Positions 53,533 to 61,357 are shown, numbered from the stretch's first letter. The stretch is DNA of 64,000 nucleotides from Paenibacillus physcomitrellae (GCF_002240225.1 NZ_CP022584.1:4306094-4370093), one strand, 5' to 3'. Program-made: numbers and translations. Notes: generated by a model from the letters alone, not told the origin.

Positions 53533-53676
53533 CTATTCGGCATTGAGCGCTTCGGATGACCCCGGTCCCGACTTGCGGCTATGGTAAAAGAACCAGCAGT
53601 CGTTCAGCAGTTTGACCTGACGCCGATCTTTTTTGTAAAAAGCATTCATCATTTGATTGCAAAGCCACTTCGGCAA
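53533..53676 (-). CDS. cmpA: Cortex morphogenetic protein CmpA
   Basis: A 47-residue protein, MPKWLCNQMMNAFYKKDR at the N-terminus, with VKLLNDCWFFYHSRK in the middle. It matches the small sporulation protein CmpA, which in B. subtilis (about 37 residues) restrains cortex assembly until the coat is properly formed and works with ClpXP. It is convergent with tex, as expected from Bacillus synteny. A TTG start sits eight bases after GGGGAGG. The tail GPGSSEALNAE is longer than in Bacillus. It is easy to miss because of its length. Confidence 0.9.
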   Translation of the reverse strand: MPKWLCNQMMNAFYKKDRRQVKLLNDCWFFYHSRKSGPGSSEALNAE

Positions 53677-53762
53677 GATGTTCGCCTCCCCCGTAAATCG
53701 CTGTTAGGGTATCTATATGGAGAAGGGCCCAAAAGTGTGCGCGTCAAAATAAGCTTTCAAAT

Positions 53763-53789
53763 AAAAAAGCCCCACAAAGTGGGGGCCAC
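53763..53789 (-). terminator. Terminator of the 122-residue protein gene
   Basis: On the minus strand CCCCCAC pairs with GTGGGG around a TTT loop and is followed by CTTTTTTATTT. Confidence 0.8.
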
Positions 53790-54158
53790 TTACAGCAGCG
53801 ATTCGCTTTCTTCTGCCGCTTCTTCGTACCATTGCTCAAGCTGAGCCTGAAGGGCGCGGATTTCGGTCAGCAGGGAAATCAGCGGATAGCTTGTTTCCTG
53901 AATGGACGAGAAGGATTGCTCAAGACGGTTGATATAATCCAGGCCGCCGGCAATTTGATCGGACTCTCTAAGCAGGTCAAGGCTGTCGCATTCCGCTACC
54001 GCTTGGGGAAGGGCAGGCACATTGTCCGCAGTCAGCTTGTCTACTTCCTTGTTCAGGCGCAGGATCAAAGCGCTGAGCTGGTAAGCGTAATCCGCAGGCA
54101 TTTCGACAAAGATAAGTTCAGTTTCTTGCTGTAAAATACAATAACGCATGGTCGGCAT
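53790..54158 (-). CDS. Conserved hypothetical protein, 122 residues
   Basis: No family recognised with certainty. It is acidic and soluble: a short beta N-terminus (RYCILQQETELIFVEMP) is followed by long amphipathic helices (YAYQLSALILRLNKEVDKL and EIRALQAQLEQWYEEAAEE), so a small helical-bundle protein is likely. GGAGGG lies 12 bases before the ATG at 54158; the second ATG, three codons on, is an alternative. It diverges from the sprT-like gene. Confidence 0.65.
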   Translation of the reverse strand: MPTMRYCILQQETELIFVEMPADYAYQLSALILRLNKEVDKLTADNVPALPQAVAECDSLDLLRESDQIAGGLDYINRLEQSFSSIQETSYPLISLLTEIRALQAQLEQWYEEAAEESESLL

Positions 54159-54310
54159 GGCGGTAATTCTCCCTCCGGTAATTCATTCCTACTTGACAGT
54201 GTATCGTAAGGAGAAGTTAAAATTCAAGTACAACCTGTCCGCCCTTGTCTGTCCATCTTGCATAGATAAGAGCAGGGGGAGCGGGCGATTTAGAGGAGGG
54301 AAAAGGGATC

Positions 54311-54778
54311 ATGAACGACCCGGAGCTGCAGGCGTGGGTGGAAGAAATTTCGCTGCGCTGGTTCGGCATGAAGTTCCGTCATCAGGCCACGTTTAATTCC
54401 AGGCTCCGTTCTACCGGAGGCCGATATTTTATGAAGAGCCATAACATAGAAATCAACCCCAAACAGCTCAAGCATTACGGCCTGGAGGAAACGGAGAAGA
54501 TCATCAAACACGAGCTGTGCCATTACCATCTTCATTTGCTTGGACGGGGGTACCAGCATAAAGACCCTGATTTTAAAACCCTTTTGAAAAAGGTAGGCGG
54601 CAGCCGCTTTTGCCAAAGCCTGCCGGGAGCAGAGGGGCGCCGTACGCTTCCTTACCGCTATGAGCTGATCTGCCAGAGCTGCGGCCTGAAGTATCCGCGC
54701 AAACGCAAGGTGGATGCTAAGCGGTACCGCTGCGGCAAATGTGCAGGCAAGCTGAAGTTATTTTCCCTGCCATCTTGA
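54311..54778 (+). CDS. SprT-like protein (YdcK)
   Basis: 155 residues. The zinc-protease motif HELCHYHLH (His67, Glu68, His71) stands in a SprT-type domain, followed by a zinc ribbon with CQSC and CGKC. Bacterial SprT-like proteins are presumed metalloproteases; related eukaryotic Spartan acts on DNA-protein crosslinks. The tex-cmpA-sprT order is as in B. subtilis, where the gene is ydcK. GGAGGG lies upstream of the ATG. The substrate is unknown. Confidence 0.88.
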   Translation: MNDPELQAWVEEISLRWFGMKFRHQATFNSRLRSTGGRYFMKSHNIEINPKQLKHYGLEETEKIIKHELCHYHLHLLGRGYQHKDPDFKTLLKKVGGSRFCQSLPGAEGRRTLPYRYELICQSCGLKYPRKRKVDAKRYRCGKCAGKLKLFSLPS

Positions 54779-54943
54779 CGCGGGCTTCCTGGTCCATTGG
54801 TGGGTCCAAACGGGAGCAGAAAGGGTATAATGGATTTAGGATCATTTATCGGGAAGGAACGGGAAGGAAGGACGAATGACCTGACTGCTTTATAAGAACT
54901 GCATAAGAACTGTCTAAGAATTTTATGAGGGGGAAATAACAAC

Positions 54944-55159
54944 ATGTCTAAATCCGCAGCGAAGAAATTTCGTGAGAAACGGATCCGAGAAGGCAAGCTG
55001 AATCCGGTAACGGGACGAAGCCCGTTTACTTCGGCAGATTTAAGAACTCGAATGACCAAAACCAAACAAGAGATGCTGCAGCAGGGCAGCCGCAAACACA
55101 AGAATCGGCTCTTGGAAAGCTCAAGAGAGGATTCTTTTTTTATGCTTGAAACCGCTTGA
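54944..55159 (+). CDS. Small basic conserved hypothetical protein, 71 residues
   Basis: A strongly basic protein (SAAKKFREKRIREGKLNP, TRMTKTKQEMLQQGSRKHKNR) without a recognised family; it may bind nucleic acid. GAGGGGGAAATAAC precedes the ATG. Its stop codon lies inside the TTGACT of the tRNA-Asn promoter, so the gene ends exactly where the tRNA unit begins. Confidence 0.6.
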   Translation: MSKSAAKKFREKRIREGKLNPVTGRSPFTSADLRTRMTKTKQEMLQQGSRKHKNRLLESSREDSFFMLETA

Positions 55160-55185
55160 CTTGGTTTGTTGCTTTGTGATATATT
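55156..55185 (+). promoter_or_regulatory. Promoter of the tRNA-Asn/tRNA-Ser unit
   Basis: TTGACT (55156-55161) and TATATT (55180-55185) are 18 bp apart, placing the start just upstream of tRNA-Asn. Confidence 0.7.
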
Positions 55186-55208
55186 CAATTACGTTCACTG
55201 ATTAATGT

Positions 55209-55284
55209 TCCCTGATAGCTCAGTTGGTAGAGCACTCGACTGTTAATCGAGTTGTCACAGGTTCGAGTCCTGTTCGGGGAGCCA
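55209..55284 (+). tRNA. tRNA-Asn (GTT)
   Basis: A 76-base cloverleaf: acceptor TCCCTGA/TCGGGGA, anticodon loop CTGTTAA, T-arm ACAGG-TTCGAGT-CCTGT, and an encoded CCA end. Confidence 0.96.
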
Positions 55285-55293
55285 TTTTTATTT

Positions 55294-55382
55294 GGAGAGA
55301 TACCCAAGTGGCTATAAGGGGACCCTCTGCTAAGGGGTTAGACTGCGTAAGCGGTGCGAGGGTTCGAATCCCTCTCTCTCCG
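55294..55382 (+). tRNA. tRNA-Ser (GCT)
   Basis: An 89-base class II tRNA: acceptor GGAGAGA/TCTCTCC, anticodon loop CTGCTAA, long variable arm, T-loop GTTCGAATC. The CCA end is not encoded. Confidence 0.95.
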
Positions 55383-55388
55383 TAGATG

Positions 55389-55427
55389 AAGAAGAGCTGC
55401 AGCATAAGCTGCGGCTCTTCTTTTTGC
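55389..55427. terminator. Terminator after tRNA-Ser
   Basis: GAAGAGC and GCTCTTC close an inner GCAG/CTGC stem, followed by TTTTT. Confidence 0.85.
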
Positions 55428-55442
55428 ATACACATTTATAAG

Positions 55443-56312
55443 TTACAGGCTCAGTGAGTGCCCCAGGACCTGACGTATAGCGTGAGCGACACCGTTATCC
55501 TGATTGCTTAACGTTACCGTGCTGCACAGATCTTTGATCTGCTGATGAGCATTGCCCATGGCCACGCTTCTTCCGGCGATTTTTAACATCGAAATATCGT
55601 TATAGCTGTCGCCGACCGCCATGACTTCGGACAAAGGAATTTGATGCATGTCTGCCATACGCATTAAGGCGCTGCCTTTCGAGGCCAGCGGATGCTCCAC
55701 TTCAAAGTTATGATCGGCTGAAATAACCATGGTCAGCTCGGAGTCCTCTAAATACCGTTTCCGTCCGGCTTCTAATTTCTCTGCTTCAAAGGAAAAACCG
55801 AGGATATTATAAATCTCAGCTTCCTCCGGAACATGCCGGTAAGAGGGGATACGGGCAAGTCCGTGCTGTTCATACTGTTTCTCCAAAGCGTGAAGCAGAG
55901 ACTGTAAAGTCATATTAGGATTGCTGCTCAGCACACGGTCCATTTCGATGCTCATCAGCTCATGGCCGTTCTGCGGGGTATAAATGCCTCGGTCTGTCAT
56001 GGCTTCATAGTAATATTGATTAGCTTCAAGCCAGGCCAAAACCTCCATCGCTTTATCCCGGTTTATCGGGATGCTGTGAATCGGCTGACCATCGGCGTCA
56101 TGCAAGGTAGCTCCATTTGCCCCGATCACCGGAGTCGAAATGCCGGCCTGGCTGCAAATTTGCTTGGCATCATAGAAAGCTCGGCCCGTAGCGATGGTAA
56201 CCAATACCCCTTGGCTTTGAGCCTCTTGAATGGCTTCCGCATTCTCCATACTGACCTGACTGTTCGAGTTCAATAGGGTTCCATCCAAATCGACGGCAAT
56301 CATCTTGATCAT
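55443..56312 (-). CDS. Cof-type HAD phosphatase
   Basis: 289 residues of the Cof/YidA-type HAD subfamily: nucleophile motif MIAVDLDGTLLNS at 4-16, a C2B cap domain in the middle, and GDSYNDISMLKIAG near 235-248 with the Mg2+-binding Asp residues. These enzymes dephosphorylate sugar phosphates, flavin precursors or PLP with loose specificity. It overlaps the DeoR regulator gene upstream by four bases (ATGA), so both are made together. A sugar-phosphate substrate sensed by the regulator is plausible. Confidence 0.9.
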   Translation of the reverse strand: MIKMIAVDLDGTLLNSNSQVSMENAEAIQEAQSQGVLVTIATGRAFYDAKQICSQAGISTPVIGANGATLHDADGQPIHSIPINRDKAMEVLAWLEANQYYYEAMTDRGIYTPQNGHELMSIEMDRVLSSNPNMTLQSLLHALEKQYEQHGLARIPSYRHVPEEAEIYNILGFSFEAEKLEAGRKRYLEDSELTMVISADHNFEVEHPLASKGSALMRMADMHQIPLSEVMAVGDSYNDISMLKIAGRSVAMGNAHQQIKDLCSTVTLSNQDNGVAHAIRQVLGHSLSL

Positions 56313-57103
56313 TGTTCCTCAGACTCCTTTTTCTCGTAATCTTGGGTAGTCAGCACCTCGACGCCATGCTGCCGCAGTTGTTCTAGGAGCTCCGGTTCAG
56401 GAAGCAGATCCGTAATCAGTAAATCGACGTCAGACCAGCTGCCGAAGCGGTAATAGTTGCTTTTGCCAAACTTGAAATGATCGGCCAGGACAATAACCTG
56501 GGACGCTTGCTGCATCATGCGTTCTTTAATTCGGCCTTCTTCTTCATAAACGGCGAACAAACCTCCGTCAGCAATGCCCCCAGTTCCAATAAAGGCTTTA
56601 TCTGCCCGATAGCGAGAAAGCGTCTCGGCGACGGATATCCCGTAAACAAACCGGTGTTCTTTGTGCAGCTGTCCGCCCAACAGATGAACTGAAACATTGG
56701 GTTTGGACGACAGCACGTCAGCCTGGTTAATGGAGTTAGTAATTACATAGGTATCGCCGGCCGTCCACCTTTCTGCACAAGCTTGAACCGTCGTGGAAGA
56801 ATCGAGGATAACTCGTTCTCCCGGACGTACGAGGCCTGCGGCTATCCGGCCGATCTGCTGTTTTTCTTCCGAAACGGACAGCAGTCTTTCATTGTAGTTC
56901 TGAATTCGTTCAAAAGGAGCGGCTGGCAGCAGGGCGCCTCCGCGTGTCCGGATGATGGCCTGCTGTTCCTCGAGCTTTACCAGATCGCGGCGGGCGGTAT
57001 CCCGGGATACTTCAAAGAGGGAGCAGATGTCTTCAACGGAAATTCTTTTATGGGCCTCCAGATAATCAATAATTGCGCGCATACGTTCTTCTTGGTACAT
57101 CAC
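56309..57103 (-). CDS. DeoR/GlpR-family transcriptional regulator
   Basis: 264 residues. The N-terminal DeoR helix-turn-helix is clear (RISVEDICSLFEVSRDTARRDLVKLEEQ), with the IIRTRGGALL tail of the domain, and the C-terminal sugar-phosphate-sensing domain has VILDSSTTVQA and VYEEEGRIKERMMQQA. It usually represses a sugar catabolic operon until a phosphorylated sugar appears. It is transcribed just ahead of the Cof-type phosphatase. The target is unknown. Confidence 0.9.
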   Translation of the reverse strand: MMYQEERMRAIIDYLEAHKRISVEDICSLFEVSRDTARRDLVKLEEQQAIIRTRGGALLPAAPFERIQNYNERLLSVSEEKQQIGRIAAGLVRPGERVILDSSTTVQACAERWTAGDTYVITNSINQADVLSSKPNVSVHLLGGQLHKEHRFVYGISVAETLSRYRADKAFIGTGGIADGGLFAVYEEEGRIKERMMQQASQVIVLADHFKFGKSNYYRFGSWSDVDLLITDLLPEPELLEQLRQHGVEVLTTQDYEKKESEEQ

Positions 57104-57255
57104 TTCTACCTCCGCTTGTTATATAAGGTATTATAAGCTCTTGTAATGAATGTTGCAATATTATACGTATATTTAAGTGATATTAAGTCAAAGGTAACGT
57201 TGGTTGTTCTAAATCGCTTATCTTCTAAGGATGATAAAAAATTTGAAAAAAGTTA

Positions 57256-57284
57256 TTGCTTCGACCTCATAATTTTGATATACT
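57256..57284 (+). promoter_or_regulatory. Promoter of the tRNA-Glu/tRNA-Leu unit
   Basis: TTGCTT (57256-57261) and TATACT (57279-57284) are 17 bp apart, about 46 bp ahead of tRNA-Glu. Confidence 0.7.
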
Positions 57285-57329
57285 CAATCTTGTCGCTGCG
57301 AAAGATAAGCTCCGACTAAAAGAAATTAA

Positions 57330-57404
57330 GGCCCGTTGGTCAAGGGGTTAAGACACCTCCCTTTCACGGAGGTAACAGGGGTTCGAATCCCCTACGGGTC
57401 ACCA
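57330..57404 (+). tRNA. tRNA-Glu (TTC)
   Basis: A 75-base cloverleaf with anticodon stem CCTCC/GGAGG, loop CTTTCAC, T-arm GGGGTTCGAATCCCC and an encoded CCA end. Confidence 0.96.
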
Positions 57405-57407
57405 TAT

Positions 57408-57490
57408 GCGGTAGTGGTGGAATGGCAGACACGCTATCTTGAGGGGGTAGTGGGCGTACGCTCGTGGAGGTTCGAGTCCTCTCTACCGCA
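57408..57490 (+). tRNA. tRNA-Leu (GAG), copy 1
   Basis: An 83-base class II tRNA: acceptor GCGGTAG/CTACCGC, anticodon loop TTGAGGG, variable arm GGGC-GTAC-GCTC with one G-T pair. CCA is not encoded. Copy 2 at 59057 differs by one base. Confidence 0.95.
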
Positions 57491-57505
57491 TTATAAGCAA
57501 AGCAA

Positions 57506-57548
57506 AGACGGCCCAGGGGAACTCTTCCCTTAGGCCGTTTTTTATTTT
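57506..57548 (+). terminator. Terminator after tRNA-Leu copy 1
   Basis: ACGGCC (57508-57513) pairs with GGCCGT (57533-57538), with an inner AGGGGA/TCCCT stem and a long T-run. Confidence 0.85.
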
Positions 57549-57727
57549 TCTTTTATGAAAATTTTCAGTAAAAACAAGGCTTCATAAACTTTACATTTCT
57601 AGCTAGCTATACTAGTATAATTCATGTTCTCTTGCAGTACATGAAGGAGATTCATACGGAAAGTTAAATTATGTTATAATTATTTAGATGTTGGGAAATC
57701 GTGTGAAGAACATTTGCCGGATAAAAT

Positions 57728-58363
57728 TCAAATATCCTGTTCCCGCTGCTTCTTCTCAAGAATGGCGGCATATTGAGGGTATAGATGCCCCATGCATTCC
57801 GTACATATATCATGCGTAAGTTCAATATGCAGGTGATTTTTTAAATAGCTTTCGAGCGAGTGCCAGTCGTCCTGGCTGTCTCGGATTCTTTTGCAGACTG
57901 CACACATGGGCAGAAGACGGCTCATAAGGAAATTCGGCTTTTCTTCCGCTCTGTCAGAAGAGACGGTTTCGGTATGGAGAGCCGATATATCGTGTAGACT
58001 GATAACCAGTCCTTGTACATATCCGGTTTGGTCCGCAAGCGGTGCGATTTCAAGCATTAGCCATTGAACGCCTGCTGAAGTGTGATGATTAAACTGAACG
58101 GGTTCAAATGAGTCAAGGCCTTGAAGTAAATCATCAAGCTTGGAGAGGCAATATCGGGTTAGTTGATCGCCGTAAGCGCTCCTGAACGCATCCATTTGAA
58201 GCAGGTTCACTCCGTGCCAGTTAAAATCGGAAGGAACGTTGTTTTGCAGCGCGATCTGGGTCCAGAATTCATTATAATCCACGATGCAGCCTTCCCTGTT
58301 CGTGATCGCCAAACCATAACGCAGGGAATGGACGGCATTTGTCCATTGCAAATAATTGTTCAC
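57728..58363 (-). CDS. PAS-domain protein with C-terminal zinc-type Cys/His motif
   Basis: 211 residues. A PAS domain spans about 8-130 (LRYGLAITNREGCIVDYNEFW, QGLVISLHDISALHTE). The end carries CAVCKRIRDSQDDWHSLESY and HDICTECMGHLYP, the CxxC...HxxCxxC module often seen next to PAS domains in histidine kinases and GGDEF proteins. Here it stands alone without an output domain. Start chosen as the GTG at 58363, seven bases after AGGAG; a GTG at 58378 overlaps that site. It diverges from an XRE regulator. Function: sensor of unknown signal. Confidence 0.8.
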   Translation of the reverse strand: MNNYLQWTNAVHSLRYGLAITNREGCIVDYNEFWTQIALQNNVPSDFNWHGVNLLQMDAFRSAYGDQLTRYCLSKLDDLLQGLDSFEPVQFNHHTSAGVQWLMLEIAPLADQTGYVQGLVISLHDISALHTETVSSDRAEEKPNFLMSRLLPMCAVCKRIRDSQDDWHSLESYLKNHLHIELTHDICTECMGHLYPQYAAILEKKQREQDI

Positions 58364-58416
58364 GCCAACGCTCCTCACTATGTCCTTTAAGCTGCAACAT
58401 TTAGAACTATAACTTT

Positions 58417-58455
58417 AAGTACCATGACTAAAAGTACCATAACTATAAGTACTGT
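58417..58455. repeat. Three 15-bp-spaced repeats between PAS gene and XRE gene
   Basis: AAGTACCAT at 58417 and 58432, and AAGTACTGT at 58447, recur with an exact 15-bp period in the divergent promoter region. Confidence 0.75.
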
Positions 58456-58527
58456 AATCTCGAGATCTATAACCGTGAAATAGGAATAAGAAGCCCAAGC
58501 AGGAGCTTGTCTGTAGTTCTATTATAT

Positions 58528-58539
58528 ACGTAATTACGT
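58528..58539. promoter_or_regulatory. Palindrome ACGTAATTACGT upstream of XRE regulator gene
   Basis: A perfect 12-bp dyad 64 bp before the XRE start, with a related TTTACGCAATTT further on (about 58563). It is a candidate operator for autoregulation. Confidence 0.45.
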
Positions 58540-58602
58540 CATTTAACAATAAAATATAACTTATTTACGCAATTTATGTTTGAAACATTGGAGGAAGTCA
58601 GA

Positions 58603-58983
58603 ATGCATTCCATTTATGAACGGATCGATCTGTTGATCCGGATGAAGAAAATGACCAAAAAGAGCTTTTGCGAGAAGCTTGGAATCAGTACTGGAAACCT
58701 CGGGGATTGGAAACGGGGGAAATCCACGCCGAGTACAAATAAACTTATTGAAATCGCTGCTTTTTTTGATGTAAGTCTGGATTGGCTGATGCTTGGCAAA
58801 GGGGCTTTCAATTCTGCGGTGAAGGAACAAGCGGAGTCCTACAGCCATTATTATTCCCACCTGGATGAAGAGGATCGAACGGCTAAGCTTACACCTGAGG
58901 AAGAGGCGTTCATCCGTGAATACATAGCGTTCACCCGATATCGGAAACAGCGGAACAGACGCAATGAGGACGGGGAATCCTGA
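58603..58983 (+). CDS. XRE-family (Cro/CI-type) helix-turn-helix regulator
   Basis: 126 residues. The N-terminal 65 residues are a Cro/CI-type domain (ERIDLLIRMKKMTKKSFCEKLGISTGNLGDWKRGKSTPSTNKLIEIAAFFDVSLDWLMLG region), like that of phage-type repressors. The C-terminal part is charged (LDEEDRTAKLTPEEEAFIREYIAF) and probably mediates dimerisation; it has no protease site. GGAGGA lies seven bases before the ATG; the longer frame from 58576 includes this site. It is immediately upstream of tRNA-Leu copy 2. Confidence 0.85.
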   Translation: MHSIYERIDLLIRMKKMTKKSFCEKLGISTGNLGDWKRGKSTPSTNKLIEIAAFFDVSLDWLMLGKGAFNSAVKEQAESYSHYYSHLDEEDRTAKLTPEEEAFIREYIAFTRYRKQRNRRNEDGES

Positions 58984-59001
58984 TTTTTTTGTAGAAAAAG
59001 C

Positions 59002-59030
59002 TTTACTTATTAAATCGCTAGATATATAAT
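59002..59030 (+). promoter_or_regulatory. Promoter of tRNA-Leu copy 2
   Basis: TTTACT (59002-59007) and TATAAT (59025-59030) are 17 bp apart, so the second copy has its own promoter. Confidence 0.7.
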
Positions 59031-59056
59031 ATTAATGTTCGCTTCAAAAATAACGT

Positions 59057-59139
59057 GCGGTAGTGGTGGAATGGCAGACACGCTATCTTGAGGGGGTAGT
59101 GGGCGTACGCCCGTGGAGGTTCGAGTCCTCTCTACCGCA
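59057..59139 (+). tRNA. tRNA-Leu (GAG), copy 2
   Basis: Identical to copy 1 except for C in place of T in the variable arm, which here pairs perfectly (GGGC-GTAC-GCCC). CCA is not encoded. Confidence 0.95.
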
Positions 59140-59162
59140 TAATTGAATTGAAGTTGGCATTT

Positions 59163-59216
59163 AAAAAGGTTTCTTCCCTGCAGTGATCTGCAACGGAAGA
59201 AACCTTTTTTTATTGT
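59163..59216. terminator. Terminator between tRNA-Leu copy 2 and mntH
   Basis: AAAGGTTTCTTCC pairs with GGAAGAAACCTTT, with T-runs on both exits. Confidence 0.88.
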
Positions 59217-59238
59217 CTTCTTACTGCTGCTATAAGCA

Positions 59239-60588
59239 TTATCCACTGAAAGTTTGAATGAGAAGGAAGACATTAAGGCCGATGATGACGGCCGTAATAA
59301 ACCAGGCCAGAATCGCAATCCAGCGTTTGTTTACGAACTTGCCCATCTTTGTTTTGTCGCAGGTGAATTTCACGAGCGGAACAACTGCAAAAGGCAGCTG
59401 CAGAGAAAGAACGACCTGACTGAAGACAAGCAGATCCTGAATGCCGCTTTCCCCATACATCGCTGTAACAATAACAGCGGGAATAATGGCGATCAAACGG
59501 GTGATCAGGCGGCGCAGCCAAGGTTTCAGCCTAATGTTGACGAAACCCTCCATTACAATCTGTCCTGCCAGCGTTCCTGTTAACGTGGAGTTCTGTCCCG
59601 ATGCCAGCAGGGCAACCGCAAACATGATGCTGCCAAGCGTTGTTCCCACGATTGGAGTAAGCAGATGATAAGCATCGCCGATTTCTGCGACACTGGTCAT
59701 GCCATTCACATGGAACGTAGCGGCCGAAACGATTAGAATAGCAGAATTGATCAGAAGTGCGAAAGTCAAGGCAATTGTGGAATCCCAGGTCATATATTTG
59801 ATCGCTTGCCGTTTGCCAAGTTCGGTCCGCTCAAATTTTCTCGTCTGAACGATCGAGGAATGTAAATAAAGGTTATGAGGCATAACCGTTGCTCCTAAAA
59901 TACCGACCGCAATGTAAAGCATCGCAGGATTCGTAACAATTTCCGCTTGCGGGACATACCCCCGCAGAACACCGCCCATGTCCGGTTTGGCCAGGAACAG
60001 ATCAACCCCAAAACAGATCCCGATGGTTAGAATCAGCAGGATAACGAAGATTTCGAGTGACCGGAAGCCCTTATTCTGCAGCAGTAAAATAATCAGTACA
60101 TCAGCTGCGGTAATAAGAACGCCGTATAGAAGCGGGATGCCAAATAATAAATTTAGCGCAATTGCCGAGCCGATAACCTCGGCAAGGTCACAGGCCGCTA
60201 TCGCCAGCTCGCAGAGCAGCCAAAGCGCTATCGAGACCGGTTTGGAATAGTGATCCCGGCAGGCTTGGGCTAAATCCCGTCCGGTAGCAATTCCAAGTTT
60301 GCCGGATAAGTGCTGCAGCAGGATGGCCATCAGGTTGGACAAGAGGATGACAGCGAGCAGCGTGTAGCCGAATCTTGATCCGCCTTCGATATCGGTTGCC
60401 CAGTTGCCCGGATCCATGTAACCGACTGCAACCAAGTAGCCGGGTCCGGCGAAGGCCAGAAATTTTTTGAAATAAGAACCGGATTTAGGTATATGCATCG
60501 AACGGTGCGATTCCGCCAAAGAAGGATTGGAGGGAGCCGCTCTCCAGCCTTTCAGAGGGGGAGTTTCGTTTTCGTAAGCATCACTCAT
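59239..60588 (-). CDS. mntH: Nramp-family divalent metal transporter
   Basis: 449 residues with 11 helices. The metal-site motif of helix 1, [10 protein letters not shown] (57-66), and that of helix 6, [13 protein letters not shown], are intact. It imports Mn2+ (and Fe2+) with protons. The N-terminal 35 residues are hydrophilic. A site with partial resemblance to an MntR box overlaps the -35 of the likely promoter. Gene alone, ending at the terminator shared with tRNA-Leu. Confidence 0.93.
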   Translation of the reverse strand: MSDAYENETPPLKGWRAAPSNPSLAESHRSMHIPKSGSYFKKFLAFAGPGYLVAVGYMDPGNWATDIEGGSRFGYTLLAVILLSNLMAILLQHLSGKLGIATGRDLAQACRDHYSKPVSIALWLLCELAIAACDLAEVIGSAIALNLLFGIPLLYGVLITAADVLIILLLQNKGFRSLEIFVILLILTIGICFGVDLFLAKPDMGGVLRGYVPQAEIVTNPAMLYIAVGILGATVMPHNLYLHSSIVQTRKFERTELGKRQAIKYMTWDSTIALTFALLINSAILIVSAATFHVNGMTSVAEIGDAYHLLTPIVGTTLGSIMFAVALLASGQNSTLTGTLAGQIVMEGFVNIRLKPWLRRLITRLIAIIPAVIVTAMYGESGIQDLLVFSQVVLSLQLPFAVVPLVKFTCDKTKMGKFVNKRWIAILAWFITAVIIGLNVFLLIQTFSG

Positions 60589-60629
60589 GGAATATCACCC
60601 TTTGCCTGATAAAAATTTTCGTTATCATT

Positions 60630-60664
60630 ATTGTAATCCCACAATAGTTTTTGTCTAGGGAAAC
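60630..60664 (-). promoter_or_regulatory. mntH promoter with candidate MntR box
   Basis: On the minus strand TAGACA (60652-60657) and TACAAT (60630-60635) are 16 bp apart. TTTTGTCTAGGGAAAC (60649-60664, plus strand) overlaps the -35 and partly resembles the recalled MntR site TTTGCCTTAAGGAAAC. Confidence 0.4.
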
Positions 60665-60876
60665 ATTTTAGTGCAAGCGCTTTTTTGTTGTTATTGGGTA
60701 AAAATGGGCTTATCCTGTTAAATTAGGCGTTCAACCGACATAAATACTGTAAGCTTAATGTATGCAATTTAATCGGTTTTGACATCCTAAGCTGTAGAAT
60801 TGACGTTCGGACGACGTTTGAAATTATACGGACGGTTTAATTTACTACAGTAGGAAAATGATAAGGAGTGATCAGC

Positions 60877-61299
60877 ATGGAAGCCTTGTATACAGCAAAA
60901 GTGAAAGTTCACGGCGGCCGGACGGGGGCTATCGAGTCATCGGACGGGGTGCTGAAACATAATCTTACGATGCCTAAGGAGCTTGGAGGCTCCGGCGGCG
61001 AAGGAACCAATCCGGAGCAGCTGTTTGCTGCGGGTTATGGAGCCTGCTTTGAAAGTGCGCTGGCCAACGTGGCCCGCAAGGAGAAGATTAAGCTTGAGGG
61101 CGTGGAAGTGGACAGCCAGGTCACCATTGGCAAAGACGAAGCGGACGGCGGTTTCCAGCTATCGGTACAGCTGGATGTTAAGATTCCAAACGTGGACAAA
61201 AGCCAGGCTCAGGAGCTACTGCACAAAGCTCATCAATTCTGCCCGTATTCTAAGGCAACGCGCGGGAATATCGTCGTGAAGCTGAACGCGGTAGAATAG
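60877..61299 (+). CDS. ohr: Organic hydroperoxide resistance protein, Ohr/OsmC family
   Basis: 140 residues, the Ohr subfamily length. The two redox cysteines are Cys57 in AAGYGACFES and Cys122 in HQFCPYSKATRGN; Arg15 and the Glu of NPEQLF complete the site. It reduces organic peroxides with lipoylated protein or thiols. The start is the ATG at 60877 nine bases after AAGGAG; a GTG at 60868 overlaps the site. I did not find a clear OhrR operator upstream. Confidence 0.93.
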   Translation: MEALYTAKVKVHGGRTGAIESSDGVLKHNLTMPKELGGSGGEGTNPEQLFAAGYGACFESALANVARKEKIKLEGVEVDSQVTIGKDEADGGFQLSVQLDVKIPNVDKSQAQELLHKAHQFCPYSKATRGNIVVKLNAVE

Positions 61300-61357
61300 G
61301 AAATAAAAACTAAAGAAACAACGTGAATAATTATAGTAAGGAAAACGGCGTAGAATG

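Noticed and set aside
53581-53844. Plus-strand 87-codon frame after tex
   Set aside because: It is antisense to cmpA and to the start of the next minus-strand gene region and has no ribosome site.
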